Below are positions 51,661 through 61,257 of a DNA stretch of 64,000 nucleotides, one piece after another. The translations under genes and the position numbers were made by a program. Source of the stretch: an uncultured Clostridia bacterium (lineage in GTDB: Bacteria; Bacillota; Clostridia; Peptostreptococcales; Anaerovoracaceae); contig CALHKP010000011.1 of NCBI GenBank assembly GCA_938034165.1, positions 1 through 64,000 on the forward strand, in the 5' to 3' direction. Position 1 is the first letter of the stretch; each line of letters begins with the position of its first letter. The notes beneath the pieces are model-generated. The model ran no database searches, was not told the DNA's origin, and was given only the letters and a program-made list of their open reading frames with translations.

Positions 51661-53505
51661 ATGGTTAATGATTTAAGCAGATATAATTTTCCGGAAGACC
51701 TGAAAAAAATGTCCCTCAAGGACATGGAGCTTCTCGCTGTAATGATCAGGGAGTTTCTTCTGGATAATATATCAAAGACAGGCGGTCACCTGGCTTCAAA
51801 TCTTGGTGTTGTTGAGCTTACAATAGCCATGCACAAAATTTTTAACAGCCCTGAGGATAAATTCATCTGGGATGTGGGACATCAGTCCTATGTGCACAAG
51901 ATTTTGACAGGAAGAGCCTCAGAATTTGAAAATTTAAGAAAGCTGAACGGAATGAGCGGTTTTCCGAAGAAAAAGGAAAGCATTCATGACATATATGAAA
52001 CGGGTCACTCAAGCACTTCAATTTCTGCAGCTTCAGGTATTGCTGCTGCAAGGGACATAAAGGGCGAAGATTACGATGTTGTAGCTGTAATCGGTGATGG
52101 CTCCATGACAGGAGGAATGTCATTTGAAGCGCTTAATAACCTAGGCCATTCCAAGTCGAAGGTAATAGTTGTGCTGAATGATAACGGAATGTCTATATCC
52201 AAGAATATAGGCGGGCTGTCTGAGCATCTAGGCAAACTGAGAACTTCTGACAGATATCTTAGTGCGAAGAACAATATAAGGACTGCTGTAGAGCATATTC
52301 CGGTAATAGGTCCGGGACTCAGGAATGCGCTGGGAGATGCAAAAGATAAACTGAAGTATACTCTGATTAACGGAGGAATTATCTTCGAGGAACTGGGATT
52401 TACTTATCTTGGTCCTGTGGATGGTCACAATCTGATGGCTGTTATGCAGAGCCTTGACCTTGCAAAACATGCGGAAGGTCCGGTTTTAGTTCATGTGATA
52501 ACCCAAAAAGGAAAGGGCTACAGACAGGCCGAAAACAGCCCGAACAAATTCCACGGAATAGGTCCCTTTGACAAAGAGACAGGCATGCCGTTGGGAAAAT
52601 CAAGGGAAAGTTATTCTAAGGTTTTCGGAAATACAGTTCTCGGACTTGCAAGAGAACACAACAATGTAGTTGCTATTTCAGCTGCAATGTGTGAAGCTAC
52701 GGGACTGCTGCCGTTTTCAAATGAGTTTGAGAACAGATTCTTTGATGTGGGAATAGCAGAAGGTCACGCGGTAACCTTTGCCGCAGGTCTTGCAACAAAC
52801 GGAATGAAGCCTTATGTTGCAATCTATTCATCATTTTTGCAGAGAGCATATGATCAGATTATAGAGGATGTGTGCCTTCAGAATCTGGATGTTACTTTTG
52901 GAATTGACAGAGCCGGAATTGTAGGCGCTGACGGTGAGACACACCATGGTGTGTTTGATATTTCTTATCTGATGCCTATGCCTAACATGAAGCTGTTTGC
53001 GCCTTGTGATGGCAAACAACTTGAGGAAATCCTGAAGTACACTTATGAGCTCAAGGGACCTTGTGCTGTAAGATATCCGAGAGGCGAATGCCCTGAGCCT
53101 GTTGTTGAAAAACCTTTTGAAGGAAAGAACATAAGATTGTATGATGGTAAGGATGTCGATATTCTTGCTGTAGGCAATATGCTTTCGACGGCTCTCGAAG
53201 CAAAAAAAATTCTCGAAAGAGAAGGAATCAGTGCAGGGATTGTGAATATCTGCGTTCTCAAACCGGAGGAATATGATTTTATTAATGACAGAAACAAACT
53301 GATGCTGACAATAGAAGACAATATGCTTACAGGCGGATTCGGCCAGACTTTTAAGGCAACTTCCGGCTGCAGATATGTCGAATGTATGGGTTGGCCGGAT
53401 ACTTTTATCGAGCATGGCAACTGCGATGCTCTTTACGAAAGATACGGTCTTGATGAAAACGGAATAAGAGAAAGGATTTGGAAACATTTTGAAAGAAAGG
53501 CTTGA
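51661..53505 (+). CDS. dxs: 1-Deoxy-D-xylulose-5-phosphate synthase
   Basis: This 614-residue thiamine diphosphate enzyme joins pyruvate and glyceraldehyde-3-phosphate. It has HLASNLGVVELTIAMH, FIWDVGHQSYVHKILTGR, VAVIGDGSMTGGMSFEALNN (thiamine pyrophosphate motif), GPVDGHNLMAVM, then the pyrimidine domain with FDVGIAEGHAVTFAAGLA and DRAGIVGADGETHHGVFD, and a transketolase C-terminus. The length is normal. The gap after ispA is 18 nt, with AAGGAGAAATT. It overlaps tlyA by 17 nt. Confidence 0.97.
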   Translation: MVNDLSRYNFPEDLKKMSLKDMELLAVMIREFLLDNISKTGGHLASNLGVVELTIAMHKIFNSPEDKFIWDVGHQSYVHKILTGRASEFENLRKLNGMSGFPKKKESIHDIYETGHSSTSISAASGIAAARDIKGEDYDVVAVIGDGSMTGGMSFEALNNLGHSKSKVIVVLNDNGMSISKNIGGLSEHLGKLRTSDRYLSAKNNIRTAVEHIPVIGPGLRNALGDAKDKLKYTLINGGIIFEELGFTYLGPVDGHNLMAVMQSLDLAKHAEGPVLVHVITQKGKGYRQAENSPNKFHGIGPFDKETGMPLGKSRESYSKVFGNTVLGLAREHNNVVAISAAMCEATGLLPFSNEFENRFFDVGIAEGHAVTFAAGLATNGMKPYVAIYSSFLQRAYDQIIEDVCLQNLDVTFGIDRAGIVGADGETHHGVFDISYLMPMPNMKLFAPCDGKQLEEILKYTYELKGPCAVRYPRGECPEPVVEKPFEGKNIRLYDGKDVDILAVGNMLSTALEAKKILEREGISAGIVNICVLKPEEYDFINDRNKLMLTIEDNMLTGGFGQTFKATSGCRYVECMGWPDTFIEHGNCDALYERYGLDENGIRERIWKHFERKA

Positions 53506-54292
53506 TACTTTACTTGTAAAAAAAGGATATTTTCAGTCGAGAGAAAGAGCTAAGGCTTCTATTATGGCTGGGGTTGTCTTTGTTGACGGACAAAAAAGCG
53601 ATAAGCCGGGCACAATGATTAAGGAGGAAGCTGAGATTTTCGTAAAAGAAGACAGCTGTCCTTATGTAAGCCGCGGTGGGCTCAAGCTTGAAAAATCCAT
53701 AAAGGAATTCGGACTTGATCTCGAAGGATTGGTATGTATGGACGTGGGGGCTTCTACAGGTGGTTTTACAGATTGTATGCTCCAAAATGGCGCAACAAAG
53801 GTTTATGCTATAGATGTAGGCTACGGACAACTTGACTGGAAGCTTAGAACAGATGAACGAGTTGTGAATATGGAAAAATGCAACTTCAGATATCTGGATC
53901 CGGAAACTATAGAAGACAAAATAGACTTTATCAGTGTGGACGTTTCTTTTATATCTCTTAAGCTGATACTTCCTGTGTGCAGCAAGCTTCTTTCCGAAAA
54001 GGGCAGAATGGTCTGCCTGGTTAAACCTCAGTTTGAAGCGGGAAGAGAGCAGGTTGGCAAAAAAGGTATCGTAAGAGATAAGGCTGTTCACGAGGAAGTA
54101 CTAAAAAAAGCAATCTCGTATGCAGAGGAAAACGGTCTGATTGCAAGCGGTCTAACCTTTTCACCGGTAACAGGCGCAAAAGGTAACATAGAATATTTAT
54201 TATATCTTTGCAAAGACGAAAAATTGCGTTATAATGTATACGAGGATTTAATCCACAATGTTGTTTTGAGCTCTCACGAAGAGCTGGAATAA
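53489..54292 (+). CDS. tlyA: TlyA family rRNA 2'-O-methyltransferase
   Basis: This 267-residue protein has an N-terminal S4 RNA-binding domain (ERLDTLLVKKGYFQSRERAKASIMAGVVFVDG) and a FtsJ-like SAM domain with CMDVGASTGGFTDCMLQNGA, YAIDVGYGQLDWKLR, FISVDVSFISLKLILP and LVKPQFEAGREQVGKKGIVRD. TlyA methylates 16S C1409 and/or 23S C1920; capreomycin sensitivity depends on it. The start is TTG 53489 inside the dxs end. In many Clostridia nadK, argR and recN follow; here they do not. Confidence 0.93.
   Translation: MKERLDTLLVKKGYFQSRERAKASIMAGVVFVDGQKSDKPGTMIKEEAEIFVKEDSCPYVSRGGLKLEKSIKEFGLDLEGLVCMDVGASTGGFTDCMLQNGATKVYAIDVGYGQLDWKLRTDERVVNMEKCNFRYLDPETIEDKIDFISVDVSFISLKLILPVCSKLLSEKGRMVCLVKPQFEAGREQVGKKGIVRDKAVHEEVLKKAISYAEENGLIASGLTFSPVTGAKGNIEYLLYLCKDEKLRYNVYEDLIHNVVLSSHEELE
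54208..54235 (+). promoter_or_regulatory. Putative promoter of the aminotransferase gene
   Basis: TTGCAA (54208-54213), 16 nt, TATAAT (54230-54235). It lies inside the end of tlyA and gives a leader of about 90 nt. Confidence 0.5.
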
Positions 54293-54331
54293 AATATTGC
54301 CTAAGGTATTATTTAAAGGAGACTGATCAAA

Positions 54332-55531
54332 ATGAAACTATCAAACAAAGTCGAAGCAATGCAATTTTCACCAATCAGAAAATTCAACCCAATCGCACAG
54401 AAGGCTAAGGACGCCGGCAAAAAAGTTTACCACTTAAACATTGGACAGCCTGACGTTGAAACACCTGCATGCTTTATGGATGCAATCAAAGGCTTCGACA
54501 AAAAAGTAATCGCTTATGCTGAATCAGGCGGACTTACTGTATTACAGGATGCAATTATTGACTACTTCAAGCAGTATGACATGAACTTCGAAAGAGGCGA
54601 TATGATCGTAACAAACGGTGGTTCAGAAGCTCTGACTATGACATTCACAACTATCATGAATGCAGGCGACGAAGTACTTATCCCTGAACCTTTCTATACA
54701 AACTACCACACATTCGCTACAGCTGCAGGCGGAAAAGTTGTTCCTATCACAACTAAGGCTGAAGACGGATACCACTACGCTAAGAGAGAACAGATTGAAG
54801 CTGCAATTACACCTAACACAAAGGCTATCGTTTGCATCAGCCCAGGTAACCCAACAGGTACTGTTCTTACATTAGACGAAATGAAGCTTATCGGCGAAAT
54901 CGCTAAGGAACACGATATGTGGATTATCGCTGACGAAGTATACAGAGAATTTGCTTACGACGGAAGAGAAGTTACTTCATTCGGTATGCTTCCTGAATAT
55001 GCTGACAGAGTTATCATCATTGACTCAGTTTCAAAGAGATTCTCAGCATGCGGCGCAAGAATCGGTGTTCTTGTTTCAAAGAACAAGGAATTCATGTCAA
55101 GCGTAATGAAGATTGCACAGGGAAGACTTTGTGTATCAACTGTTGACCAGATTGGTGCTGCTGCTCTGTTCAGACTTCCAGCTTCATACTATGACGAAGT
55201 AAAAGCAGAATACTGCGGAAGAAGAGACGTAGTTTACGAAGAACTCATGAAGATTCCTGGAGTTGTTTGCCAGAAACCTGGCGGAGCATTCTACATGACT
55301 GCTAAACTTCCTGTTGACAACATCGAAGACTTCCTGATGTTCCTGTTAACTGAATTCGACGACAACGGAGAAACTGTAATGTTCGCACCTGCAGAAGGAT
55401 TCTATGCAACACCTGGTCTTGGAAAAGACGAAATGAGAATCGCATATGTACTTAACAAAGAAGATATGAGAAGAGGCGTTGAATTAATCAGATTAGGTAT
55501 CGAAGCATACAACAAAAAGCAGGGTAAATAA
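54332..55531 (+). CDS. Pyridoxal-phosphate aminotransferase, class I/II (aspartate-aminotransferase-like)
   Basis: This 399-residue fold-type I aminotransferase has YHLNIGQPDVETP, YAESGGLTVLQDAI, VTNGGSEALTMTFTTIMNAGDE (cofactor-phosphate loop), CISPGNPTGTVL, IIADEVYREFAYDG and SVSKRFSACGARIGVLV with the Schiff-base Lys. The amino acid substrate cannot be told. It has a good AAAGGAG site, its own promoter and a strong terminator. The codons differ from neighbouring genes: synonymous choices are more uniform, with many AAC, TTC, ATC and GGA. This suggests high expression. Confidence 0.88.
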   Translation: MKLSNKVEAMQFSPIRKFNPIAQKAKDAGKKVYHLNIGQPDVETPACFMDAIKGFDKKVIAYAESGGLTVLQDAIIDYFKQYDMNFERGDMIVTNGGSEALTMTFTTIMNAGDEVLIPEPFYTNYHTFATAAGGKVVPITTKAEDGYHYAKREQIEAAITPNTKAIVCISPGNPTGTVLTLDEMKLIGEIAKEHDMWIIADEVYREFAYDGREVTSFGMLPEYADRVIIIDSVSKRFSACGARIGVLVSKNKEFMSSVMKIAQGRLCVSTVDQIGAAALFRLPASYYDEVKAEYCGRRDVVYEELMKIPGVVCQKPGGAFYMTAKLPVDNIEDFLMFLLTEFDDNGETVMFAPAEGFYATPGLGKDEMRIAYVLNKEDMRRGVELIRLGIEAYNKKQGK

Positions 55532-55554
55532 TTAAAATACTACTTAGACTTTTT

Positions 55555-55593
55555 AAGGCAGCGGATTCAATATAAGTCCGCTGCTTTGTTTTT
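55555..55593 (+). terminator. Terminator of the aminotransferase gene
   Basis: AAGGCAGCGGA (55555-55565) pairs with TCCGCTGCTTT (55577-55587) around an 11-nt loop, followed by GTTTTT. It separates the aminotransferase from mutS. Confidence 0.88.
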
Positions 55594-55625
55594 CAATCAC
55601 ATACAAGAGAGGAATTTGAGGATAA

Positions 55626-58274
55626 ATGAAACTATCACCTATGATGCAGCAATATCTTGACATAAAAAAATCCTACGAGGACTGTATTTTGTTTTTCAGA
55701 CTCGGTGATTTTTATGAAATGTTCTTTGATGATGCCAAACTTGTTGCAAGAGAACTGGAGCTGACTCTGACCGGAAAAAGCTGCGGGCTTGAGGAACGTG
55801 CGCCTATGTGTGGTGTGCCTTATCATGCAGCCGAGACTTATCTTGCAAAGCTGGTAGAAAAAGGCTACAAGGTTGCAATCTGCGAACAGACAGAAAATCC
55901 CGCTGCAGCAAAGGGAATTGTCAAACGTGAAGTAATAAGAATCGTTACACCGGGAACTGTTACATCACAGACAATGCTTAATGAAAACGAAAACAATTAT
56001 CTGGCCTGCATATATACTTCCAAAGAGGGAATGGCAATTGCTTACTGTGATATTTCCACAGGAGAGCTTTGCGTGACTGAGCAGGAGCAGGATATTAATA
56101 TATACGAAACAATCTTAAACGAGATGGTTAAGATTGATGCAAGAGAAATTATAATCTGTCCGCATTTTGAAGATAAATACGGAATTAAAGACATAGAAAA
56201 TATAACAGCAAGTTTTGTCCAGGTGCTGGGGGATTCGTATTTCAGCGACGAAACAGCCGAAAATGTAATAAATGGACAGTTGGGTAAGAGTTATGCCGCA
56301 TCACGAGGGATTGCTGATAAAAGCCTTGCATTCAGATGTTTGGGAGCACTGCTTTCTTATCTGATGGAAACTCAGAAACAATCTCTTAAGCAGATTACCG
56401 CATGTACTTTTTACGAAATAGGATGTCATATGGCTCTCGACAAGTCGACTTTGAGAAATCTGGAAATAGTGCAGACTCTTTATGACAAGAAGCTGAAGGG
56501 TTCACTTCTGGGAGTTTTGGATAAGACCAAGACTGCCATGGGTTCAAGGAAAATGAAAAAGTGGCTCAGAGAACCGCTGAATGATGCTGCAGAAATCAAT
56601 CTGAGGCTTGATGGCGTAGAAGCTTTGACAGAGAATCCGCTGATGCATAATAATATCAGAGAGTGCCTTAAACAGGTATATGACTTCGAACGACTTGCAG
56701 GAAGGGTTGCAACAGGAAATGCCAACGGAAAGGACCTTCTTGCACTGAAAAAATCCATAGCCGTTTTGCCGGAAATACTTGACAATCTTTCGGATGCAGA
56801 TGCGGAAGTCATGTCCCTTATCTCAGATAAAATTCATGATTTTTCTGAGATGCACGACATGATAGAATCTGCAATTTCAGAGGATGCGCCGTACACAATC
56901 AAAGAAGGCGGACTGATTAAGGACGGATATTTTGATGAGCTCGACAATCTGAAGCTTTCAATAAAGGATGCGAAACTTTGGATTGCAAATCTGGAATCCA
57001 GAGAAAGAGAAAGAACGGGCATCAAAACCCTAAAGGTCGGATACAACAAGGTGTTCGGATACTATATCGATGTAACCAAGGCGAATGCCGATGCAGTTCC
57101 GGAAGAATATATACGAAAACAGACTCTGGTTAACAACGAAAGATTCATAACTCCGGAGCTCAAGGAAATGGAGAGTCTTGTTCTCAATGCAGAATCCAAG
57201 ATAAACCAGATGGAGTATGAGCTTTTCACAAAGGTAAGAGAAAATATAGAAAAAGAAATATCAGCGTTGCAGGAAACGTCGGCTGTGATTGCAACCCTTG
57301 ATGTTTTGTGTGCTTTTGCAGAGGTCAGCATGAGAATGGGATATGTTAAGCCTGTTGTGGACGAAGAGGATGAACTTGTTATCCAAAACGGTAGGCATCC
57401 GGTTGTAGAAATCACAGAAGGGAGCACTTTCGTTTCAAATGACACTTATCTGAATAATACTGATACGAGTCTTGCGATTATTACAGGACCTAACATGTCC
57501 GGTAAATCGACATATATGAGGCAGACTGCACTTATAGTGCTTATGGCACAGGCAGGATGTTTTGTCCCGTGTGATTATGCCAAAATTGGTGTTGTGGACA
57601 GAATTTTTACAAGAATCGGAGCATCTGATAACCTTTCTCAGGGTCAGTCAACCTTCTATGTTGAAATGAGTGAGCTTTCATATATTCTGAACTGCTCAAC
57701 CGATAGAAGTTTAATCATTCTGGACGAAATCGGAAGAGGCACAAGTACATACGATGGACTTGCCATAGCCCTTGCAACTGTAGAATATCTTTGTAACGAA
57801 AACAGACATGTGAGAACGCTTTTTGCGACTCATTATCACGAGCTTACGGAACTGGAAAAAAGAAGGGCAGGAATCAAAAATCTCAATGTTGCTGTTTCTG
57901 ATGACGAGGGGGATATCGTATTCCTTCACAAAATCATTGAAGGCTCAGCCAGCAGAAGCTACGGCATTCATGTTGCAAAGCTTGCGGGAGTTCCCGAGAG
58001 TCTTTTGCAAAATGCCCAGAACAAACTGGACAATTTAGAGAAGAGTTCTCAGAACGTAAATGCTTTGTTCGAAAATGCTCCGGAAAGTGAGCCTGTCAAA
58101 GCTGAAGAAACGAAAAAAACGGTGCCTGCAGAGGTTAAAGAAGAACAGATTTCTTTCTTTTCTACAGGGCCTGAGAGAGAAATTATTGAAAAGATAAAGG
58201 ATATTGACCTTATGGAGCTTACTCCATCAAAGGCCATTGCAGTTATAGAAGAACTGAAAAAAATTGCAAAATAG
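55626..58274 (+). CDS. mutS: DNA mismatch repair protein MutS
   Basis: This 882-residue protein has the N-terminal mismatch-binding segment with FFRLGDFYEMFFDDA (containing the Phe-x-Glu motif), a connector and lever, a clamp, and the C-terminal ATPase with Walker A GPNMSGKST, the TRIGASDNLSQGQSTFYVEM signature, Walker B LIILDEIGRGTSTYDG and the ATHYHELTEL motif. Length and motifs are those of MutS1, not MutS2. mutL follows 35 nt later, the classical pair. GAGGATAA precedes the start. Confidence 0.98.
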   Translation: MKLSPMMQQYLDIKKSYEDCILFFRLGDFYEMFFDDAKLVARELELTLTGKSCGLEERAPMCGVPYHAAETYLAKLVEKGYKVAICEQTENPAAAKGIVKREVIRIVTPGTVTSQTMLNENENNYLACIYTSKEGMAIAYCDISTGELCVTEQEQDINIYETILNEMVKIDAREIIICPHFEDKYGIKDIENITASFVQVLGDSYFSDETAENVINGQLGKSYAASRGIADKSLAFRCLGALLSYLMETQKQSLKQITACTFYEIGCHMALDKSTLRNLEIVQTLYDKKLKGSLLGVLDKTKTAMGSRKMKKWLREPLNDAAEINLRLDGVEALTENPLMHNNIRECLKQVYDFERLAGRVATGNANGKDLLALKKSIAVLPEILDNLSDADAEVMSLISDKIHDFSEMHDMIESAISEDAPYTIKEGGLIKDGYFDELDNLKLSIKDAKLWIANLESRERERTGIKTLKVGYNKVFGYYIDVTKANADAVPEEYIRKQTLVNNERFITPELKEMESLVLNAESKINQMEYELFTKVRENIEKEISALQETSAVIATLDVLCAFAEVSMRMGYVKPVVDEEDELVIQNGRHPVVEITEGSTFVSNDTYLNNTDTSLAIITGPNMSGKSTYMRQTALIVLMAQAGCFVPCDYAKIGVVDRIFTRIGASDNLSQGQSTFYVEMSELSYILNCSTDRSLIILDEIGRGTSTYDGLAIALATVEYLCNENRHVRTLFATHYHELTELEKRRAGIKNLNVAVSDDEGDIVFLHKIIEGSASRSYGIHVAKLAGVPESLLQNAQNKLDNLEKSSQNVNALFENAPESEPVKAEETKKTVPAEVKEEQISFFSTGPEREIIEKIKDIDLMELTPSKAIAVIEELKKIAK

Positions 58275-58309
58275 ATAAGCTTATATAAAAGCAAAACAAA
58301 AAAGGACAA

Positions 58310-60253
58310 ATGATGATTAGAGTACTTGAAAAGGATGTAGCTGATAAGATTGCAGCCGGCGAGGTCATAGAAAGGCCTGTATCCATAATTAAAGAACTGG
58401 TTGAAAATTCAATAGATGCAGAAGCAACTGCAATTACTGTTGAGATAAAAAACGGCGGAAAGTCATATATCAGAGTAACCGATAATGGCTGTGGAATAAA
58501 AAGCAGTGAAGTGAAAACTGCTTTTCTTCGTCATGCCACAAGCAAAATCAACAGGGCTGAGGATCTTGATTCCATAGAAACTCTGGGCTTCAGGGGTGAG
58601 GCTCTTGCCAGCATTTCGGCGGTGACAAGACTTGAACTTATCACAAAGACAGCGGAAGAAAGTGCAGGATACAGAATTGTGATTCACGGCGGTGATGTTG
58701 TGGATGAGGGGGTAACGGGTTGTCCTGAGGGAACTACTTTTATCGTGCGCGATCTTTTCTATAATATGCCGGCGAGAGAAAAATTTCTCAAGAGTGATTC
58801 TGCTGAGAGCGTTCAGATTATAGAGCTGATGGAAAAACTTGCTCTAACCAAGGTGAACATAAGATTTCGTCTGATAAACAACGGAAATACCGTATTTTCC
58901 ACATCCGGAAAAGGGGACCTTCTGAAGACTATACTTGCTGTATATAAAGAAAATGATTACAGAGATCTTGTAAAAATCGATTACAGAAGTGATGAAATGC
59001 ATATTTACGGTTATATATCCAAGCCTTCACTGTCAAGGTCAAATAGGAGAAGTCAGTTTTTCTTTGTGAACGGCAGAACTATTAAGAGCAAAGTTCTCGA
59101 GAGAGGCCTTGCAGCCGGATACAGAGAAAGATTGTTTGAGGGAAGATATCCAATAGTTTTTCTCTTTACGGATATCAGGCCGGATATGCTGGATGTCAAT
59201 ATTCATCCGAATAAGAAGGAAGTCAGATTCGATGATGAAAAGTTGGTATCGGCAAAAGTTTCAGAAGCAATTATAGAGGCCTTGGCATCCAAGGAAGCGG
59301 TTGTTGATGTAAAAGAAGAGAATCATTTTGCACACCTTAAGAGAATCGGGGAAGCAGAGGAAAGACCCAAAAAGCCTTTTAGCCGTGAACTTTCAGAAGG
59401 TGCAGAAGATGTCAAAACGCAGACACAGCTTAATATAAAAGAATTTCTGAAAGGAAAGAGAAAAGCGGAGGATAATTTCGTAACTGAAATATCCGAACAG
59501 GGAACGAGTGTTTCAGTTGTAGTAGAGCCGAGCTCACGCTATGATACTGAGAAGCGGGAAAAATCTGTAAAACCTGCTGAGCAGAAGCCTGAAGTTTTGG
59601 TTTCTGAAGCACCTGAGGCAGAAGCAGAGTTTTTGATTTCGGCCGATGACTTTGACCTTTCACCTTCTCATATTCCTTTTGATTTTGACAGCCTGTCGGT
59701 GGGAGGTGCGATTTTCGGCACATATATCACTGCAACTGATGACAAGAATTTTTATCTTATAGACCAACATGCGGCACACGAAAGAATATTTTACGAAAAG
59801 CTCGTGGGTGAATATCTGGAAAGCGAGAAGCATTCGCAGCTTCTTCTTACAAATTTTACTGTGGATGTTCCTTCATCTATTGCTCAAGATGACAAAAGAT
59901 GGCTTGAAATTGTAAGAGGCCTTGGTTATACAGTTGAACTTTTTGGTGAAAACACTTATGTAGTAAGAGGAATTCCGCAGTTTATGGAAATCTCAGAAGC
60001 GGAAGAATTTCTCAAATCCTGCATTGACAGCTTTGATGGAGAAAATGTGCTGAATAGGGTTGTGATAGATAAACTGATAACCAAGTCATGCAAAAGCGCC
60101 ATTAAGGCCAGAGATTATATAAAACAGAGCGAGGTAGATGCTTTGATTAATCAGCTGAAGGAGTGCAGAAATCCATTTTCATGCCCTCATGGAAGACCTA
60201 CATTTATCAAAATGTCTGTTTATGAAATAGAGCGTATGTTCAAACGTGCGTAA
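58310..60253 (+). CDS. mutL: DNA mismatch repair protein MutL (endonuclease type)
   Basis: This 647-residue protein has a GHKL ATPase at the N-terminus (VIERPVSIIKELVENSIDAEA, TDNGCGI, LRHATSKI, ETLGFRGEALASISAV), a variable Lys/Glu/Pro-rich linker at about 335-455, and a C-terminal dimer domain with DQHAAHERIFYEK (the DQHA-x2-E-x4-E endonuclease motif), SCKSAIKA and CPHGRPT. The endonuclease motif agrees with an organism lacking MutH. Start ATG 58310 or 58313; AAAAGGAC lies upstream. Confidence 0.97.
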   Translation: MMIRVLEKDVADKIAAGEVIERPVSIIKELVENSIDAEATAITVEIKNGGKSYIRVTDNGCGIKSSEVKTAFLRHATSKINRAEDLDSIETLGFRGEALASISAVTRLELITKTAEESAGYRIVIHGGDVVDEGVTGCPEGTTFIVRDLFYNMPAREKFLKSDSAESVQIIELMEKLALTKVNIRFRLINNGNTVFSTSGKGDLLKTILAVYKENDYRDLVKIDYRSDEMHIYGYISKPSLSRSNRRSQFFFVNGRTIKSKVLERGLAAGYRERLFEGRYPIVFLFTDIRPDMLDVNIHPNKKEVRFDDEKLVSAKVSEAIIEALASKEAVVDVKEENHFAHLKRIGEAEERPKKPFSRELSEGAEDVKTQTQLNIKEFLKGKRKAEDNFVTEISEQGTSVSVVVEPSSRYDTEKREKSVKPAEQKPEVLVSEAPEAEAEFLISADDFDLSPSHIPFDFDSLSVGGAIFGTYITATDDKNFYLIDQHAAHERIFYEKLVGEYLESEKHSQLLLTNFTVDVPSSIAQDDKRWLEIVRGLGYTVELFGENTYVVRGIPQFMEISEAEEFLKSCIDSFDGENVLNRVVIDKLITKSCKSAIKARDYIKQSEVDALINQLKECRNPFSCPHGRPTFIKMSVYEIERMFKRA

Positions 60254-60324
60254 GGAAACAGCAGAGTAGCGGCCGGAAAAATCGGAGCAAGCGCTTTGCA
60301 AAGACCTATTTGAAAGGATTTTTT

Positions 60325-61257
60325 ATGAAGAATAAGATTATTGCTGTCTGCGGTCCGACTGCGGTAGGCAAAACTAAATATTCCATAGAAATAGCAAAAG
60401 AATTGGACGGCGAAATCGTTTCCTGCGATTCCATGCAGCTTTACAAATACATGGATATAGGAAGTGCAAAGCCTACACCGGAAGAAAGAGACCAGGCAGT
60501 TCACCATCTTGTTGATGTGATTGACCCAAGGGAGGATTTTTCTTGTGCGATGTATAAGCAGATGGCCCAGAGTGCGATTTCGGATATTGTGGCTCGAGGA
60601 AAAATTCCTGTGATAGCAGGAGGTACGGGACTTTATTTGAATTCTTTGCTGTATGATATGGACTTTGATGAGGTTCCTCCGGCAAATGAGGAGCTGAGAG
60701 CTCAGTTATACAAAGAGGCAGAGGAGCACGGAGCATTGTATGTCTACAATAAGCTTAAGGCATTGGATGAAAATGCTACAAACAGAATACACCCAAATAA
60801 TGTGAAGAAGGTTATAAGAGCTCTTGAGGCAGCTTCGGAAGGAAGAAACATAAAAGATTTTGCTACTGACCTTAAGAAAAACGAGGATATTTCGCCTATT
60901 CTGATTGGGCTTAACAGAGACAGAGCTGAGCTTTATGACAGAATAAACATGCGTGTTGATATTCTGATGCAGGAGGGCCTGGTTGACGAGGTGAAATCAC
61001 TTATGGATTGTGGACTTACGGAAGAGAACATTTCCATGAAGGGCATAGGATACAAGGAAGTTATAGCTTACTTACAGGGAGAATACGATTACGATTTTGC
61101 TGTGGATCTGATAAAAAAGAATACTCGTCACTATGCAAAGAGGCAGATGACATGGTTCAGGCGCTATGATGATATGAAATGGTTTAATATTTCGGAATAT
61201 GATAACGACGAAAGTTGTCTGGAGGATATACTGATATGGCTCAGAAAACAGTTATAA
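60325..61257 (+). CDS. miaA: tRNA dimethylallyltransferase MiaA
   Basis: This protein of about 310 residues adds the dimethylallyl group to A37 of tRNAs that read UNN codons. It has VCGPTAVGKTKYSIEIAKEL (P-loop), EIVSCDSMQLYKYMDIGSAKP, VIAGGTGLYLNSLLYDMDF, NRIHPNNVKKVIRALE and TRHYAKRQMTWFRR. ATG 60325 follows GAAAGGA by 6 nt; a TTG at 60310 overlaps that site. It follows mutL, the same order as in Bacillus and E. coli. Confidence 0.96.
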   Translation: MKNKIIAVCGPTAVGKTKYSIEIAKELDGEIVSCDSMQLYKYMDIGSAKPTPEERDQAVHHLVDVIDPREDFSCAMYKQMAQSAISDIVARGKIPVIAGGTGLYLNSLLYDMDFDEVPPANEELRAQLYKEAEEHGALYVYNKLKALDENATNRIHPNNVKKVIRALEAASEGRNIKDFATDLKKNEDISPILIGLNRDRAELYDRINMRVDILMQEGLVDEVKSLMDCGLTEENISMKGIGYKEVIAYLQGEYDYDFAVDLIKKNTRHYAKRQMTWFRRYDDMKWFNISEYDNDESCLEDILIWLRKQL